In this document: piece by piece, positions 17,622-25,902 of the stretch
Numbering within the stretch: the stretch's first letter is position 1
How the letters are laid out: the number at the start of each line of letters is the position of its first letter
Source of the DNA: Nostoc sp. JL34
GTDB lineage: Bacteria > Cyanobacteriota > Cyanobacteriia > Cyanobacteriales > Nostocaceae
Length of the DNA: 64,000 nt
Direction of reading: 5' to 3'
Assembly: GCF_017114945.1 (NCBI RefSeq)
Contig: NZ_JABXKQ010000135.1
Span: forward strand, 1 to 64,000
Notes under the pieces: generated by a model
Database searches by the model: none
What the model was told of the DNA's origin: nothing
Seen by the model: the letters and a program-made list of their open reading frames with translations, nothing else
Translations under genes and position numbers: made by a program

Positions 17622-18863
17622 TTACCGCCAATGTTGGGGTATTTTCAGATTTTCCGGTAGGATTGTTGTGCGATCGCCAATTGCTTGTTCAATCTGCTGT
17701 GGTTCTACGTTTTCCGAACCACTCAAGTTTGCTCCACAGAGATTAGCTTCTTGGAGATTAGCTTCTTGGAGGTTAGCTGTACTCAGTAATACACTTTCTA
17801 GGTTAGCTCCAGCAAGTTTTGCCTTTTGCAAGTTACTACCAATCAGGTTTGCATCTTGGAGATTGCTACCCTCTAAGTTGACTTCTTCCAAGTTGGCATC
17901 ACAAAGGATTGCTCCTTCTAAGTTGGCATCACAAAGGATTGCCCCTGCCAAGTTGGCATCACAAAGGATTGCCCCTTCCAAGTTGGCATCATAAAGAATT
18001 GCCTGAGAGAGGTTCGCTTTTCTGAGGACTACGCCTTGGAGATTGGCTTCTGGGAGGATTGCTTTAGAGAGGTTGGCTTCATAGAGGATTGACCCACAAA
18101 GATAGGTTACTGATAAGTCTGCCTCCGAGAGGTTTGCTCGGGTAAAATTGACCCATTGCAAGTTAGCTCCTACAAGGATTGCTCTAGAAAGGTTAGCTTC
18201 CGTTAAGTCTGCATTACTGAGGTCTGTGTTGCGTAAATCGAGTTTCTGATTGACTGGATCTTTATATGAATCGCGTCGTCCAATGACAGTTAAAGCTGTT
18301 TGAATATCTGTAGGAAGTTTCGATGATTCCCGTAACTCGTTCTCATATTCCTGATTCACCGGAGCATTTTCGCGGATAAAAGCAGCGAGGATTTCCATGA
18401 TTGTCCAATGGTCTTTTGGAGAATCCTTAGCAATTCTTTCTAAAGCATAAATTGCAGCAAATCGCGTTTCAATCTTTTCATTTCCCAGTTGCTCAATTGC
18501 TTTAGAAAAGCGTTCGGGAACAATTTCTTGTCGATTTGGTTGTGTGTAATTGATACCAGTTCTGATATTGTTATCCCAAACTAGTGTCCCTGCGAGGAGT
18601 TGTGTTAACAAACTCTGATTCTCATCCAGAGAGAGTCTGGAAGTATAGTAAGCATTAATAATTAATGCCAATCCCCCAATAATTATGGCAAGAATTGTTA
18701 ATATCTGAGTGATGTATTCGATTTTTTCTTGAGTTGAAAATCCTTGAATATATTCAAAGAATGAAAAAATTAAAGTTAATAATAAAATAAATATAACTGA
18801 GATAAAAGCCAACAAAGTCGTGAGTCCATTTGTCTTTATGAAAGACATGTCATAAGTCTTCAT
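17622..18863 (-). CDS. Membrane-anchored pentapeptide-repeat protein (paralogue 1)
   Basis: 413 aa. Two N-terminal helices (about 12-33 and 45-68), then a 120-residue linker with IEQLGNEKIETRFAAIYALERIAKDSP (a HEAT-like pattern) and IQTALTVIGRRDS. A pentapeptide beta-helix of about 30 A(N/D)LxX units covers residues ~205-385, and a short C-cap ends GDRTTILPENLKIPQHWR. The quadrilateral beta-helix usually mediates protein contacts; no enzyme function is implied. AAGGAG lies 7 bases before ATG. Paralogues lie at 27648-29123 and 29397-30107, and C-cap fragments at about 24.7 and 25.8 kb. Confidence 0.93.
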   Translation of the reverse strand: MKTYDMSFIKTNGLTTLLAFISVIFILLLTLIFSFFEYIQGFSTQEKIEYITQILTILAIIIGGLALIINAYYTSRLSLDENQSLLTQLLAGTLVWDNNIRTGINYTQPNRQEIVPERFSKAIEQLGNEKIETRFAAIYALERIAKDSPKDHWTIMEILAAFIRENAPVNQEYENELRESSKLPTDIQTALTVIGRRDSYKDPVNQKLDLRNTDLSNADLTEANLSRAILVGANLQWVNFTRANLSEADLSVTYLCGSILYEANLSKAILPEANLQGVVLRKANLSQAILYDANLEGAILCDANLAGAILCDANLEGAILCDANLEEVNLEGSNLQDANLIGSNLQKAKLAGANLESVLLSTANLQEANLQEANLCGANLSGSENVEPQQIEQAIGDRTTILPENLKIPQHWR

Positions 18864-19116
18864 ATCTGACTCCTTACGGAAATAAATTTAGGTTGATTTT
18901 AAGAGTATCTGTAAAGTTATGATAGAGTACAAACACGGATATGCTTGACTGATTATTAAATGTACTGCATAACAATCATCTATGAAATGCTTGCCGAACA
19001 ATGCTCCAATCCTCAATTCTGAATTGAGAATTGAGAATGCAATCAGGTGGGAATTTATGATGACTTCCGATGACTTGCGATCGCAGTAAGGGACTTCCAA
19101 CAAATAAATTACCTAA

Positions 19117-19388
19117 TATTGTGGGGTGGGCATCTTGCCATTAGTGTCAACTTAAGGTTAAAACCCATTTGTCAACGATAGGTTTTGTTAGGAACGAAGT
19201 ATAAAGGTGAACTTTTTTCTGACTTTTATACGCAAGCTGGGAGTGATGCTAATAAACAAAGCATTAATAGTCCCTGAAAAAGTTCGTTTTTTGTCCCTTT
19301 CAAACCAAATTGTTAAGCATAAATACTTATTGACATAGGAAGTTTGAGCTTAACTTGACACTAATGGCGAGACGCCCACCCCACAATA
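19117..19388. mobile_element. 272-bp element with 40-bp terminal inverted repeats
   Basis: Left end 19117-19156 starts TATTGTGGGGTGGGC; right end 19349-19388 is its reverse complement at about 36 of 40 positions. The interior is A/T-rich without a transposase and contains its own short inverted segments. It lies in the 850-bp gap 18864-19715, where no gene was recognised. The size and ends suit a MITE or an internally deleted insertion sequence; no clear target duplication is visible. Confidence 0.6.
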
Positions 19389-19715
19389 AGTAGTTGAGTA
19401 TTTTTTTATTTGTCAGTCCCTAAAATTACACTGCCAAAAATAACGTAATCCGCTTGGTGTTAACGATCGCTTGACTTTTAAGACAGTCGCTACAGATGTT
19501 ATAAGTATTTAACCAAACCTGATATTATTTCTTGGAGTTCCCTAAAGACTTATCATTAAGATTGCAAGGGGGCAGGGGGAGAAAGTGTTTTCAGATTTTT
19601 GCATAGATGCAGGAATCATAGCTAATCAGCCGGACATGATATAAAACCCAACAAACCACCAAAGTGTATTGAACTATAACGAACAAAAAAGTTGCAAATT
19701 ATTCAATCCACTTTT

Positions 19716-21683
19716 CTAAGCGCATCTGACTAAATTGGAAATCGCTATGAGCAATTCCTCTGGTGCTACAGGTTTAACAATGTGCTGTTGAAACCCTGCT
19801 CTTATTGCTTGCTGCTGATTGATTTCGCCTGCATAAGCAGTCAGAGCGATCGCAGGCATCTTTTTTGCCCCGACTTTTGCTTCTTGAGTCCGCACCTGTT
19901 GCATCAGCATATAGCCGTTCATCTCTGGCATCCCAATATCGCTGAGTAAGATATCTGGCTTTGACTGGGTTAGCGCAAGTAAAGCTTCATCGCCTGATGC
20001 TACTGCGGTGACGATCGCACCAAACTGTTCTAGGACAAAGCTGAAAAAGTCGCGGGTATCAGCATTGTCATCTACAACCAGCACTTGTAAACCTATGAGG
20101 GGAGAAGAGGCAAAAACGGCTGTTGAGGAATCAGTATTTGTGTCATCTCTGATTGTTGCACTGTCCTTGATTAGCGGCAACCTAACTGTGAAGATCGCTC
20201 CCTGCTCCTCGCCAGGACTTTCCGCCCAAACTGTTCCTCCGTGCATCTCAATCAAGTGACGAGCGATCGCTAAACCTAACCCTAATCCACCAAACCTTCT
20301 AGTTGTTGTACTATCACCCTGACGGAAATAGTCAAACATATAAGGTAGAAAATCAGGGTGAATGCCCTTACCTGTATCGCTGACGGTAATCTGCGCTTGA
20401 GCGTCGATGCACTCCAATCGCACATTTACTTTTCCCTCAGTCTCAGTAAACTTGACGGCATTCGATAACAGGTTCCAGAAAACTTGCTGTAAGCGAGCTG
20501 AATCACCCAGAACTTTCCCCACACTGGGATCGAGCATCGTCTCAATGGCAATGGTTTTAGCCTCTGCTGCCAAATGTACTGTTTCCATTGCGCCTTCAAT
20601 GGTAGATACCAGATCGACTGGGATCATGTTGAGCCTGAGTTTGCCTTGGAGGATGCGAGAAACATCTAGTAAGTCTTCAATGAGTTGAGCTTGTAATTTG
20701 GCATTGCGCTCAATAGTTTTCAGGGCTTTCTGGAGCGATGGCTCATCAAATTTCCGGCTCTGCAACAGTTTTGCCCAACCAAGAATCGGATTCAGCGGCG
20801 ATCGCAATTCATGGGAAAGTACCGCCAAAAACTCATCTTTGATTCGGTTAGCAGCCTCGGCTTCCGCCCTGGCTCTTTGCTCGAGTTGCAAAAGGCGATC
20901 GCGTTCTGATTCGGTGCGTTTGCGATCGGTGATATCGGTTAGCATGGCGATCGCACCTAAGCACTCACTCTGTTCATTCAAAATTGCTGTCGCAGAAATC
21001 AGTGTCCAGATATACGACCCATCTTGGCAGCGTAATCGCCTTTCTTTAAGATCGCTCCCTTCCCCTTTGAACCACTCCAGTTTCTCTTCATCTGCTATAT
21101 CATCAGCCCGATCCATAAAATCAAATATAGAACGACCGAGTATTTCTTCTGCCGGATAACCCAACATCTGAGATATCCGCTGATTTACAAACTCTGTTCG
21201 GGCTTCAGAGTCAATCATCCAGATTCCCTCATAAGAGGTATCAACAATTCGGCGATACTTGGCTTCACTCTTCTGTAAAGACTCCTCTGCTTGCTTGCGC
21301 TGACGTCGCTCCTTAGCTTCCCGCAATGCGCGTTGCACCGAAGGAACTAACCGCCCTAGTCGTTGCTTTAATACATAATCGGTTGCACCGTTCTTCAAAG
21401 CTTCGATCGCTAATTCTTCACCCAATGCAGCAGAAACAAAGATAAAAGGAACCTCTGGACAGTGATTTCGGGCAATTTCCAAAGCCGAAATTCCATCAAA
21501 CGATGGCAGGGCATAATCGGCAAGAATTAAATCGAAAGTCTCTGCTTCCAGAGCCGCTACGAAGTCAGCATCAGTTTCGACTCGGATCAGTTCGCAATCA
21601 ATTCCCCCTTCAGTTAGTATCGCTTGGGCTAGCTCTGCATCTAACACGCTGTCTTCTAAAAGGAGAAAACGGAGGACATTCAT
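19716..21683 (-). CDS. Hybrid sensor kinase REC-PAS-HisKA-HATPase-REC
   Basis: 655 aa from ATG 21683. Order: receiver 1 (about 1-125, phospho-Asp56 in LILADYALP), PAS with PAC (145-255), a coiled segment, HisKA with His291 in AVLSHELRSPLNP, HATPase_c with GKGIHPD and GGLGLGLAI, and receiver 2 (about 530-650, Asp582 in LLSDIGMPEMNGY). No membrane helix, so it is cytoplasmic. The start is marked by AAAAGGAG about 8 bases before the ATG, and this ATG overlaps the stop of the upstream response regulator by one base (TGATG), so translation is probably coupled. It is the last of three signalling genes. Confidence 0.95.
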   Translation of the reverse strand: MNVLRFLLLEDSVLDAELAQAILTEGGIDCELIRVETDADFVAALEAETFDLILADYALPSFDGISALEIARNHCPEVPFIFVSAALGEELAIEALKNGATDYVLKQRLGRLVPSVQRALREAKERRQRKQAEESLQKSEAKYRRIVDTSYEGIWMIDSEARTEFVNQRISQMLGYPAEEILGRSIFDFMDRADDIADEEKLEWFKGEGSDLKERRLRCQDGSYIWTLISATAILNEQSECLGAIAMLTDITDRKRTESERDRLLQLEQRARAEAEAANRIKDEFLAVLSHELRSPLNPILGWAKLLQSRKFDEPSLQKALKTIERNAKLQAQLIEDLLDVSRILQGKLRLNMIPVDLVSTIEGAMETVHLAAEAKTIAIETMLDPSVGKVLGDSARLQQVFWNLLSNAVKFTETEGKVNVRLECIDAQAQITVSDTGKGIHPDFLPYMFDYFRQGDSTTTRRFGGLGLGLAIARHLIEMHGGTVWAESPGEEQGAIFTVRLPLIKDSATIRDDTNTDSSTAVFASSPLIGLQVLVVDDNADTRDFFSFVLEQFGAIVTAVASGDEALLALTQSKPDILLSDIGMPEMNGYMLMQQVRTQEAKVGAKKMPAIALTAYAGEINQQQAIRAGFQQHIVKPVAPEELLIAISNLVRCA

Positions 21684-22159
21684 CAGTTCCTCTCCTTTTG
21701 TGGATGAGGTGCGGGAGGTAAAGCACCCACGGGAGGCTGATTGATCACCGCCCAAAACAGGCCAACACCCTTAATAGAATCAACAAAATCATGGTAATCT
21801 ACTGGCTTCACAACATAAGCATTGACCCCTAACTCATAGCATCGAACTAAATCCGGCTCCTCGCGGGAAGAAGTCAGTACCACCACTGGAATCACTCGCA
21901 TTACTGGGTCAGATTTAAGTTGTGCCAACACTTCTAGCCCATCGACTTTAGGCAGTTTCAAATCGAGCAGCACTACAACAGGATACCCTTCCATTCGCAA
22001 TCGAAACAATCCCCGGCGATAAAGATAATCTAGTGCTTCTTCTCCATCACGTACCACCACTACTTCGTTGGCGAGATGGTTTTCTGACAAGGCGGCTAGG
22101 ATTAACTCGGCATCGTTGGCACTGTCTTCAATTAGCAGAATTCGCTTGAGTTCTTTCAT
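21683..22159 (-). CDS. CheY-like response regulator (Rcp1 type)
   Basis: 158 aa, a single receiver domain with LLIEDSANDAEL, phospho-Asp66 in VLLDLKLPKVDG, VVVLTSSREEPD and KPVDYHDFVDSI. The wording is that of the Rcp1-like regulators that pair with phytochrome-type kinases in cyanobacteria. There is no output domain. The C-terminal tail of about 20 Pro-rich residues is extra. Its ATG overlaps the upstream kinase stop (ATGA), and its own stop overlaps the downstream hybrid kinase start, so it is the middle link of a phosphorelay. Confidence 0.95.
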   Translation of the reverse strand: MKELKRILLIEDSANDAELILAALSENHLANEVVVVRDGEEALDYLYRRGLFRLRMEGYPVVVLLDLKLPKVDGLEVLAQLKSDPVMRVIPVVVLTSSREEPDLVRCYELGVNAYVVKPVDYHDFVDSIKGVGLFWAVINQPPVGALPPAPHPQKERN

Positions 22160-24162
22160 TCACTTTCCTTCTTTGACAATTTAGGCAGCGAGAAATAAAA
22201 GGTGGCGCCACTGTCAACTACAGCCTCTGCCCAAACTCGACCATTATGCCGATGAATAATGCGTTGCACGTTTGCCAATCCAACACCAGTGCCTTCAAAT
22301 TTTGGGTCGCTATGCAGACGTTGAAATACTCCGAATAGCTTGTGTACATATTGCATATTAAAGCCTACGCCGTTATCTTGTACAAAAAAGACAACTTCGT
22401 TTTCATTGTCAATACTTCCAACAGTAATTTCTGCTGGGTTTTGAGTCTGGGTATATTTTACGGCATTGCCCATCAGGTTGCGAAGCACGAGCCGCAGCAT
22501 GGAGGGATCGCCCTGCACTTCTGGCAGTGATTCGATGTGCCAATGGATTGTACGTCCTTGGGTTTCTGTGATCAAATCGCGTTTTACTTCTTGTACTAAT
22601 TCCTCCATATTCAGGTTGATATAGCGCATTTCGGTGCGCCCCATGCGAGAAAATGTCAGCAACTCATCGATCAGTATTCCTGCCTGTTTGGCAGTTTCGG
22701 CAATTATTTTCAAATAGCGCTGACTTGTTTGATCTAAGCTTGTTGAGCTATGCCGCTTCTGAAGCAATTCGATAAATCCGGCGATGTGGCGCAGTGGTGC
22801 CCGCAAGTCGTGCGAAACTGAGTAAGAGAAGGATTCGAGTTCCTTGTTGGCGGCTTCAAGTTGGACAGTGCGCTCTTGAATCCGTTGCTCTAGCATTTCA
22901 TTGAGTTGTTGCAGGGAGGCTTCGGCAACTTTGCGAGCGTGAATATCGCTGGCGATGCCCACCCACTTGATAATCTGTCCGCTTTGATCTCGAAATGGTA
23001 AACCCCGGACAATATGCCAACGATAGCTACCATCAGAAACTTGACGGAAGCGAATTTCTACTTCGTAGTCTGTAGCGTTAGCAACAGCCTGCATGGAAGT
23101 TTTAAAGACGCGATCGCGATCATCGGGGTGAATCACATAAATCCAGCCATAGCCAGCAGTCTGCTCCATTGTCAGTCCGGTGTAGTCTAACCAGTATTGA
23201 TTGCAATAGGTAATACCACCATCGCGATCGCCCATCCAAATGGCCTGTGGCGAGACTTCGGTTAAAATTCGGTATCGCTCCTCGCTGTCACGTAGGGCTT
23301 CTTCTGCCAAGTTGCGATGGCGTAGTGCAGTTTGCTGTTCGCTAATGTCAGTGACTAACGCCGCATACCCTTCAACGATTCCCTGTTTATTAAACTGGGG
23401 AACATAAATGGCATTAATGTAGCGTGTACCACCATCTTTATAAGAAATTTTACTTTCAAAAGTGACCTGCTCTCCTGCTAATACTTGTTCCACATAAGGA
23501 CGAAGCACTTCATAAGCGGATTCACCCAATACTTCCCAAAGATGTTTCCCATAAACTTCTGCCGCCGGATGCCCAAACCACTCTTGATAGGCTCGGTTGT
23601 TGAAGCGGTAGCGTTGTTCTGAATCTACAAAGGAAATCAGAACTGGTAGCGTATCTGTAATCAAGTGAAGTTCTGTTTCTCGTTGCCGCAGTGCTTCCTC
23701 ATTGGACTCTGTTAAGCGACCAAACCGTACCTCGGTTTCGCGTAGTAACTTCAGACTTTCCTCCGCTTTCCGTTGGGCTGCGCGGCGTGATTCGTTGAGC
23801 CAGCTGATTAACCCTGCTGTCAGCATGAACACTGCCAAGGGAACTACAATATTCAAATTTGTAATGTTCTGCGGATAGAGTGGCTTAAAAAAGAAGTAAT
23901 TGATTGCCAAAGTAGACAAAACGGTTGCCAGTAACCCCGGCCCTAAGCCCCCATACCAGGCACTCACCATCACCGCAGCAAAAAACAGCGCCGCAGGCGT
24001 TGGAGTGAGATATGAATTGAGCAGCAGAGTTGTCCGCAGGGCTAAGGCAACGGCTAGGAAAGCAACACCATAGTACAGCAGTTGCTCCCGGATGAATACG
24101 CCCTTGTCTCTACCGCCAGCTAAGAGGTTTTGAGGTTCAGATACTCTTGCCTTACGACTCAT
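22156..24162 (-). CDS. Membrane sensor histidine kinase, DUF4118-PAS-PAS-HisKA
   Basis: 668 aa. N-terminal DUF4118 region with four helices (about 28-122; KdpD-like PAALFFAAVMVSAWYGGLGPGLL), PAS 1 (165-285), PAS 2 with PAC (295-412), a coiled coil, HisKA with His451 in SVSHDLRAPLRHIAGF, and HATPase_c with NLMGNAVKYT and GVGFNM. The FSYSVSHDLRAPL box is the phytochrome-type kinase class (HWE-independent). First gene of the operon with the Rcp1-like regulator and the hybrid kinase. The stop TGA overlaps the next ATG by four bases. The signal is unknown; no GAF/PHY bilin domain is present. Confidence 0.95.
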   Translation of the reverse strand: MSRKARVSEPQNLLAGGRDKGVFIREQLLYYGVAFLAVALALRTTLLLNSYLTPTPAALFFAAVMVSAWYGGLGPGLLATVLSTLAINYFFFKPLYPQNITNLNIVVPLAVFMLTAGLISWLNESRRAAQRKAEESLKLLRETEVRFGRLTESNEEALRQRETELHLITDTLPVLISFVDSEQRYRFNNRAYQEWFGHPAAEVYGKHLWEVLGESAYEVLRPYVEQVLAGEQVTFESKISYKDGGTRYINAIYVPQFNKQGIVEGYAALVTDISEQQTALRHRNLAEEALRDSEERYRILTEVSPQAIWMGDRDGGITYCNQYWLDYTGLTMEQTAGYGWIYVIHPDDRDRVFKTSMQAVANATDYEVEIRFRQVSDGSYRWHIVRGLPFRDQSGQIIKWVGIASDIHARKVAEASLQQLNEMLEQRIQERTVQLEAANKELESFSYSVSHDLRAPLRHIAGFIELLQKRHSSTSLDQTSQRYLKIIAETAKQAGILIDELLTFSRMGRTEMRYINLNMEELVQEVKRDLITETQGRTIHWHIESLPEVQGDPSMLRLVLRNLMGNAVKYTQTQNPAEITVGSIDNENEVVFFVQDNGVGFNMQYVHKLFGVFQRLHSDPKFEGTGVGLANVQRIIHRHNGRVWAEAVVDSGATFYFSLPKLSKKESE

Positions 24163-24262
24163 AACCCTACTCTGCTTCTGGAAAATACTGATTTAGCTCT
24201 TATTTATTGTCTCTTACTCAAGGAATATTTTCTCTGTTTTCGTCTCTAAGTGAACCGTTTGA

Positions 24263-24464
24263 GTTCAAAGGCTCGGTGATGAAGCTCAGAAGTTCGGCGA
24301 TGAAGCTCTGAGGTTCGGCGATGAAGCTCTGAGGTTCGGCGATGAAGCTCAAAGGTTCGACAATGAAGCTCAAAGGTTCGGCGATGAAGTTCAAAGGCTC
24401 GGCGATGAAGCTCAAAGGTTTGGCGATGAAGTTCAAAGGCTCGGCGATGAAGCTCAGAGGTTCA
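24263..24464. repeat. Tandem array of nine 21-bp units plus a partial unit
   Basis: Units of the form G(C/T)TCAAAGGTTCGGCGATGAA recur at exact 21-bp spacing from 24263 to 24451, with a decaying tenth copy. The minus strand translates as a heptad FIAEPLS repeat in an open 72-codon frame, but there is no credible start or ribosome site and no flanking conserved sequence, so this is called a repeat rather than a gene. Confidence 0.85.
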
Positions 24465-24509
24465 AATTTCAGTATCTAAGAGGTTGTTTGAAAAGTTGTA
24501 AAGTATACT

Positions 24510-24605
24510 CAAAACCCCGCTTCCATTCCTCTCCCCGAAAGGTCGATAGGCTTTGAAACCCCCCTTCCCTACAAGGGAATGGGGGCTGGGGGGTTAGGTT
24601 ATCGA
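24510..24605. repeat. Pyrimidine/purine hairpin repeat
   Basis: AACCCCCCTTCCCT / AGGGAATGGGGG and a CTGGGGGGTTAGGTT tail. The same tail and stem occur at about 56,640-56,707, and related arms at 120-250, showing a dispersed family in this genome. Confidence 0.7.
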
Positions 24606-24630
24606 GGCTTAGATGTTACCAAAAAATTTT

Positions 24631-24720
24631 TCAAACATCCTCTAAGGGTGAAACTTGAGCTTTCCAATGTTCGGGTAGTTGAAGATTTTCCGGTAGGATG
24701 GTTGTGCGATCGCCAGAAGA
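24631..24720 (-). pseudogene. C-cap remnant of a pentapeptide-repeat protein
   Basis: Read on the minus strand, SSGDRTTILPENLQLPEHW is followed by a TGA at 24631-24633. It matches the C-terminal cap of the pentapeptide protein at 17622-18863 (GDRTTILPENLKIPQHW) almost residue for residue, but nothing upstream continues the beta-helix. The 21-bp tandem array lies just downstream of it in its reading direction. Confidence 0.75.
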
Positions 24721-24785
24721 ATGAGTTTAATTTGGTCTAGTAATTTTTAATTGCGATCGTGAATTATATCGTGGGTAGGCATTGT

Positions 24786-25229
24786 TCAAGATGCTAAAAC
24801 TTCACTGAGGATAACAACAGGTAAACCAGGAACATTACGAAAGCCTTTATCGTTGGTAATAAATTGGTTAGAATTAACAGATAAAGCTGTTGCAGCATGA
24901 ATAGCATCGGGTGTTTTGAGGTTACTTGTAGCCCGAAGATTAGCAGATTGTCGCAGTATTGATTGACTAATAGGAATTAACTGCACTTGAGATGATAATA
25001 ATAGTTCTTCATAGTCTGCTACTAAAGAATTATTGCCATTACGCAATGGAACAACTAAAATCTCCATTAATATTAGTTCACTGCTAATGATTTTAATTTC
25101 TCCTGCATAAAACTTAGACCATAGTGGTTGCATAAGAGAGTAATAATCAGGGTTACCTTCAATAGTATAAATAGCCACCGAAGTATCTATATAAATAGAG
25201 CCACTTGTTGGAAGTATTAGCTGTCCCAT
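24786..25229 (-). CDS. PIN-domain toxin (VapC-like ribonuclease)
   Basis: 147 aa. PIN signature: first acidic residue in IYIDTSVAIYTIEGN, central Glu in ELILMEILVVPLRNG, TPDAIHAATAL with Asp, and FITNDKGF with the last Asp. The length is usual. VapC toxins are endoribonucleases held inactive by the cognate antitoxin. The start codon lies inside the end of the upstream antitoxin gene (13-nt overlap), the typical antitoxin-toxin order. The pair sits in a repeat-rich segment with gene remnants on both sides. Confidence 0.9.
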   Translation of the reverse strand: MGQLILPTSGSIYIDTSVAIYTIEGNPDYYSLMQPLWSKFYAGEIKIISSELILMEILVVPLRNGNNSLVADYEELLLSSQVQLIPISQSILRQSANLRATSNLKTPDAIHAATALSVNSNQFITNDKGFRNVPGLPVVILSEVLAS

Positions 25230-25456
25230 GATAAGCGTTCTTCTTGTAGTTGTCTGTCTATATCCTCAGCAGTTCGAGAAGGATGTCTCCTACGGCTTTC
25301 TTCTATAATGTCCAGTACAGAACGATGTTTTGGTTCAGCTTTTTCTGGTAAAATCACAAATACATCAACGCTATCGCCTATTTCAGCTTCTGGAATTTCA
25401 ATTTCTATTTTGTTTCCTGGTAAAACTTTGGTTGTGATACGTAAAGCTGATTGCAT
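25217..25456 (-). CDS. Antitoxin partner of the PIN toxin
   Basis: 79 aa from ATG 25456, with GAGGGA 9 bases upstream. The N-terminal part (ALRITTKVLPGNKIEIEIPEAEIGDSVDVFVIL) looks like a small beta-barrel, resembling AbrB-like but longer; the C-terminal part is an amphipathic charged tail (DIIEESRRRHPSRTAEDIDRQL) of the type that blocks a PIN active site. The family is widespread in cyanobacteria next to PIN genes. It probably binds the operon promoter. The assignment rests largely on the overlap with the PIN gene. Confidence 0.8.
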   Translation of the reverse strand: MQSALRITTKVLPGNKIEIEIPEAEIGDSVDVFVILPEKAEPKHRSVLDIIEESRRRHPSRTAEDIDRQLQEERLSWDS

Positions 25457-25670
25457 GGTTTTTCCCTCAACATTTATTAATACTGTAGGCAAGATTGTTC
25501 TCTTCTATATTCTCCTACAAGCCAGAGAGGGCGGCAGTAGTCTCATCTATTTCTTGTTTTTTGCTAAATGAATAAATAATCCAATAAATAAAATTAGAAT
25601 TATAAACGAATTTATTGGTGTGCCTGTGTTGTTATCAGACCTCATCTCCAGAATTTTTACGGAGACTTTT

Positions 25671-25826
25671 GGTAAAAACTATAGCATTAAGTGAAAACGG
25701 TAGAATACGCTCAAATAACTCATGATGCTGTGATAACTTAACTAGACTGCCGTTAATGTATTGGGGCTTCGATATAATCAGGTAGGCGAATGGTGCAATC
25801 GCCTTTTGCTAATTCAATCTGCTGGC
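25671..25826 (-). pseudogene. Pentapeptide C-cap remnant with duplicated 3' flank
   Basis: The minus strand at 25753-25826 encodes SQQIELAKGDCTIRLPDYIEAPIH then TAA, a near copy of the C-terminus of the pentapeptide protein at 27648-29123 (QIREALGDRTTRLPDYIEAPTHW). The 80 bp downstream of it (25671-25752; GGTAAAAACTAT...GGTAGAATRCGC...TGATGCTG) also match 27576-27657. A gene end plus its flank was thus duplicated, and the body is lost. The remaining gap 25457-25902 holds nothing else recognisable. Confidence 0.7.
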
Positions 25827-25902
25827 TTAAATATCTGTAAAAATTTTTTTGCTCTATTTTCTCTGGCTTATTACTATTAATCCAATAATTAGTTTTACTT
25901 AC

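Noticed and set aside
24218..24436. 72-codon frame encoding FIAEPLS heptads
   Set aside because: Entirely a product of the 21-bp tandem array; no start context and no conserved flank.
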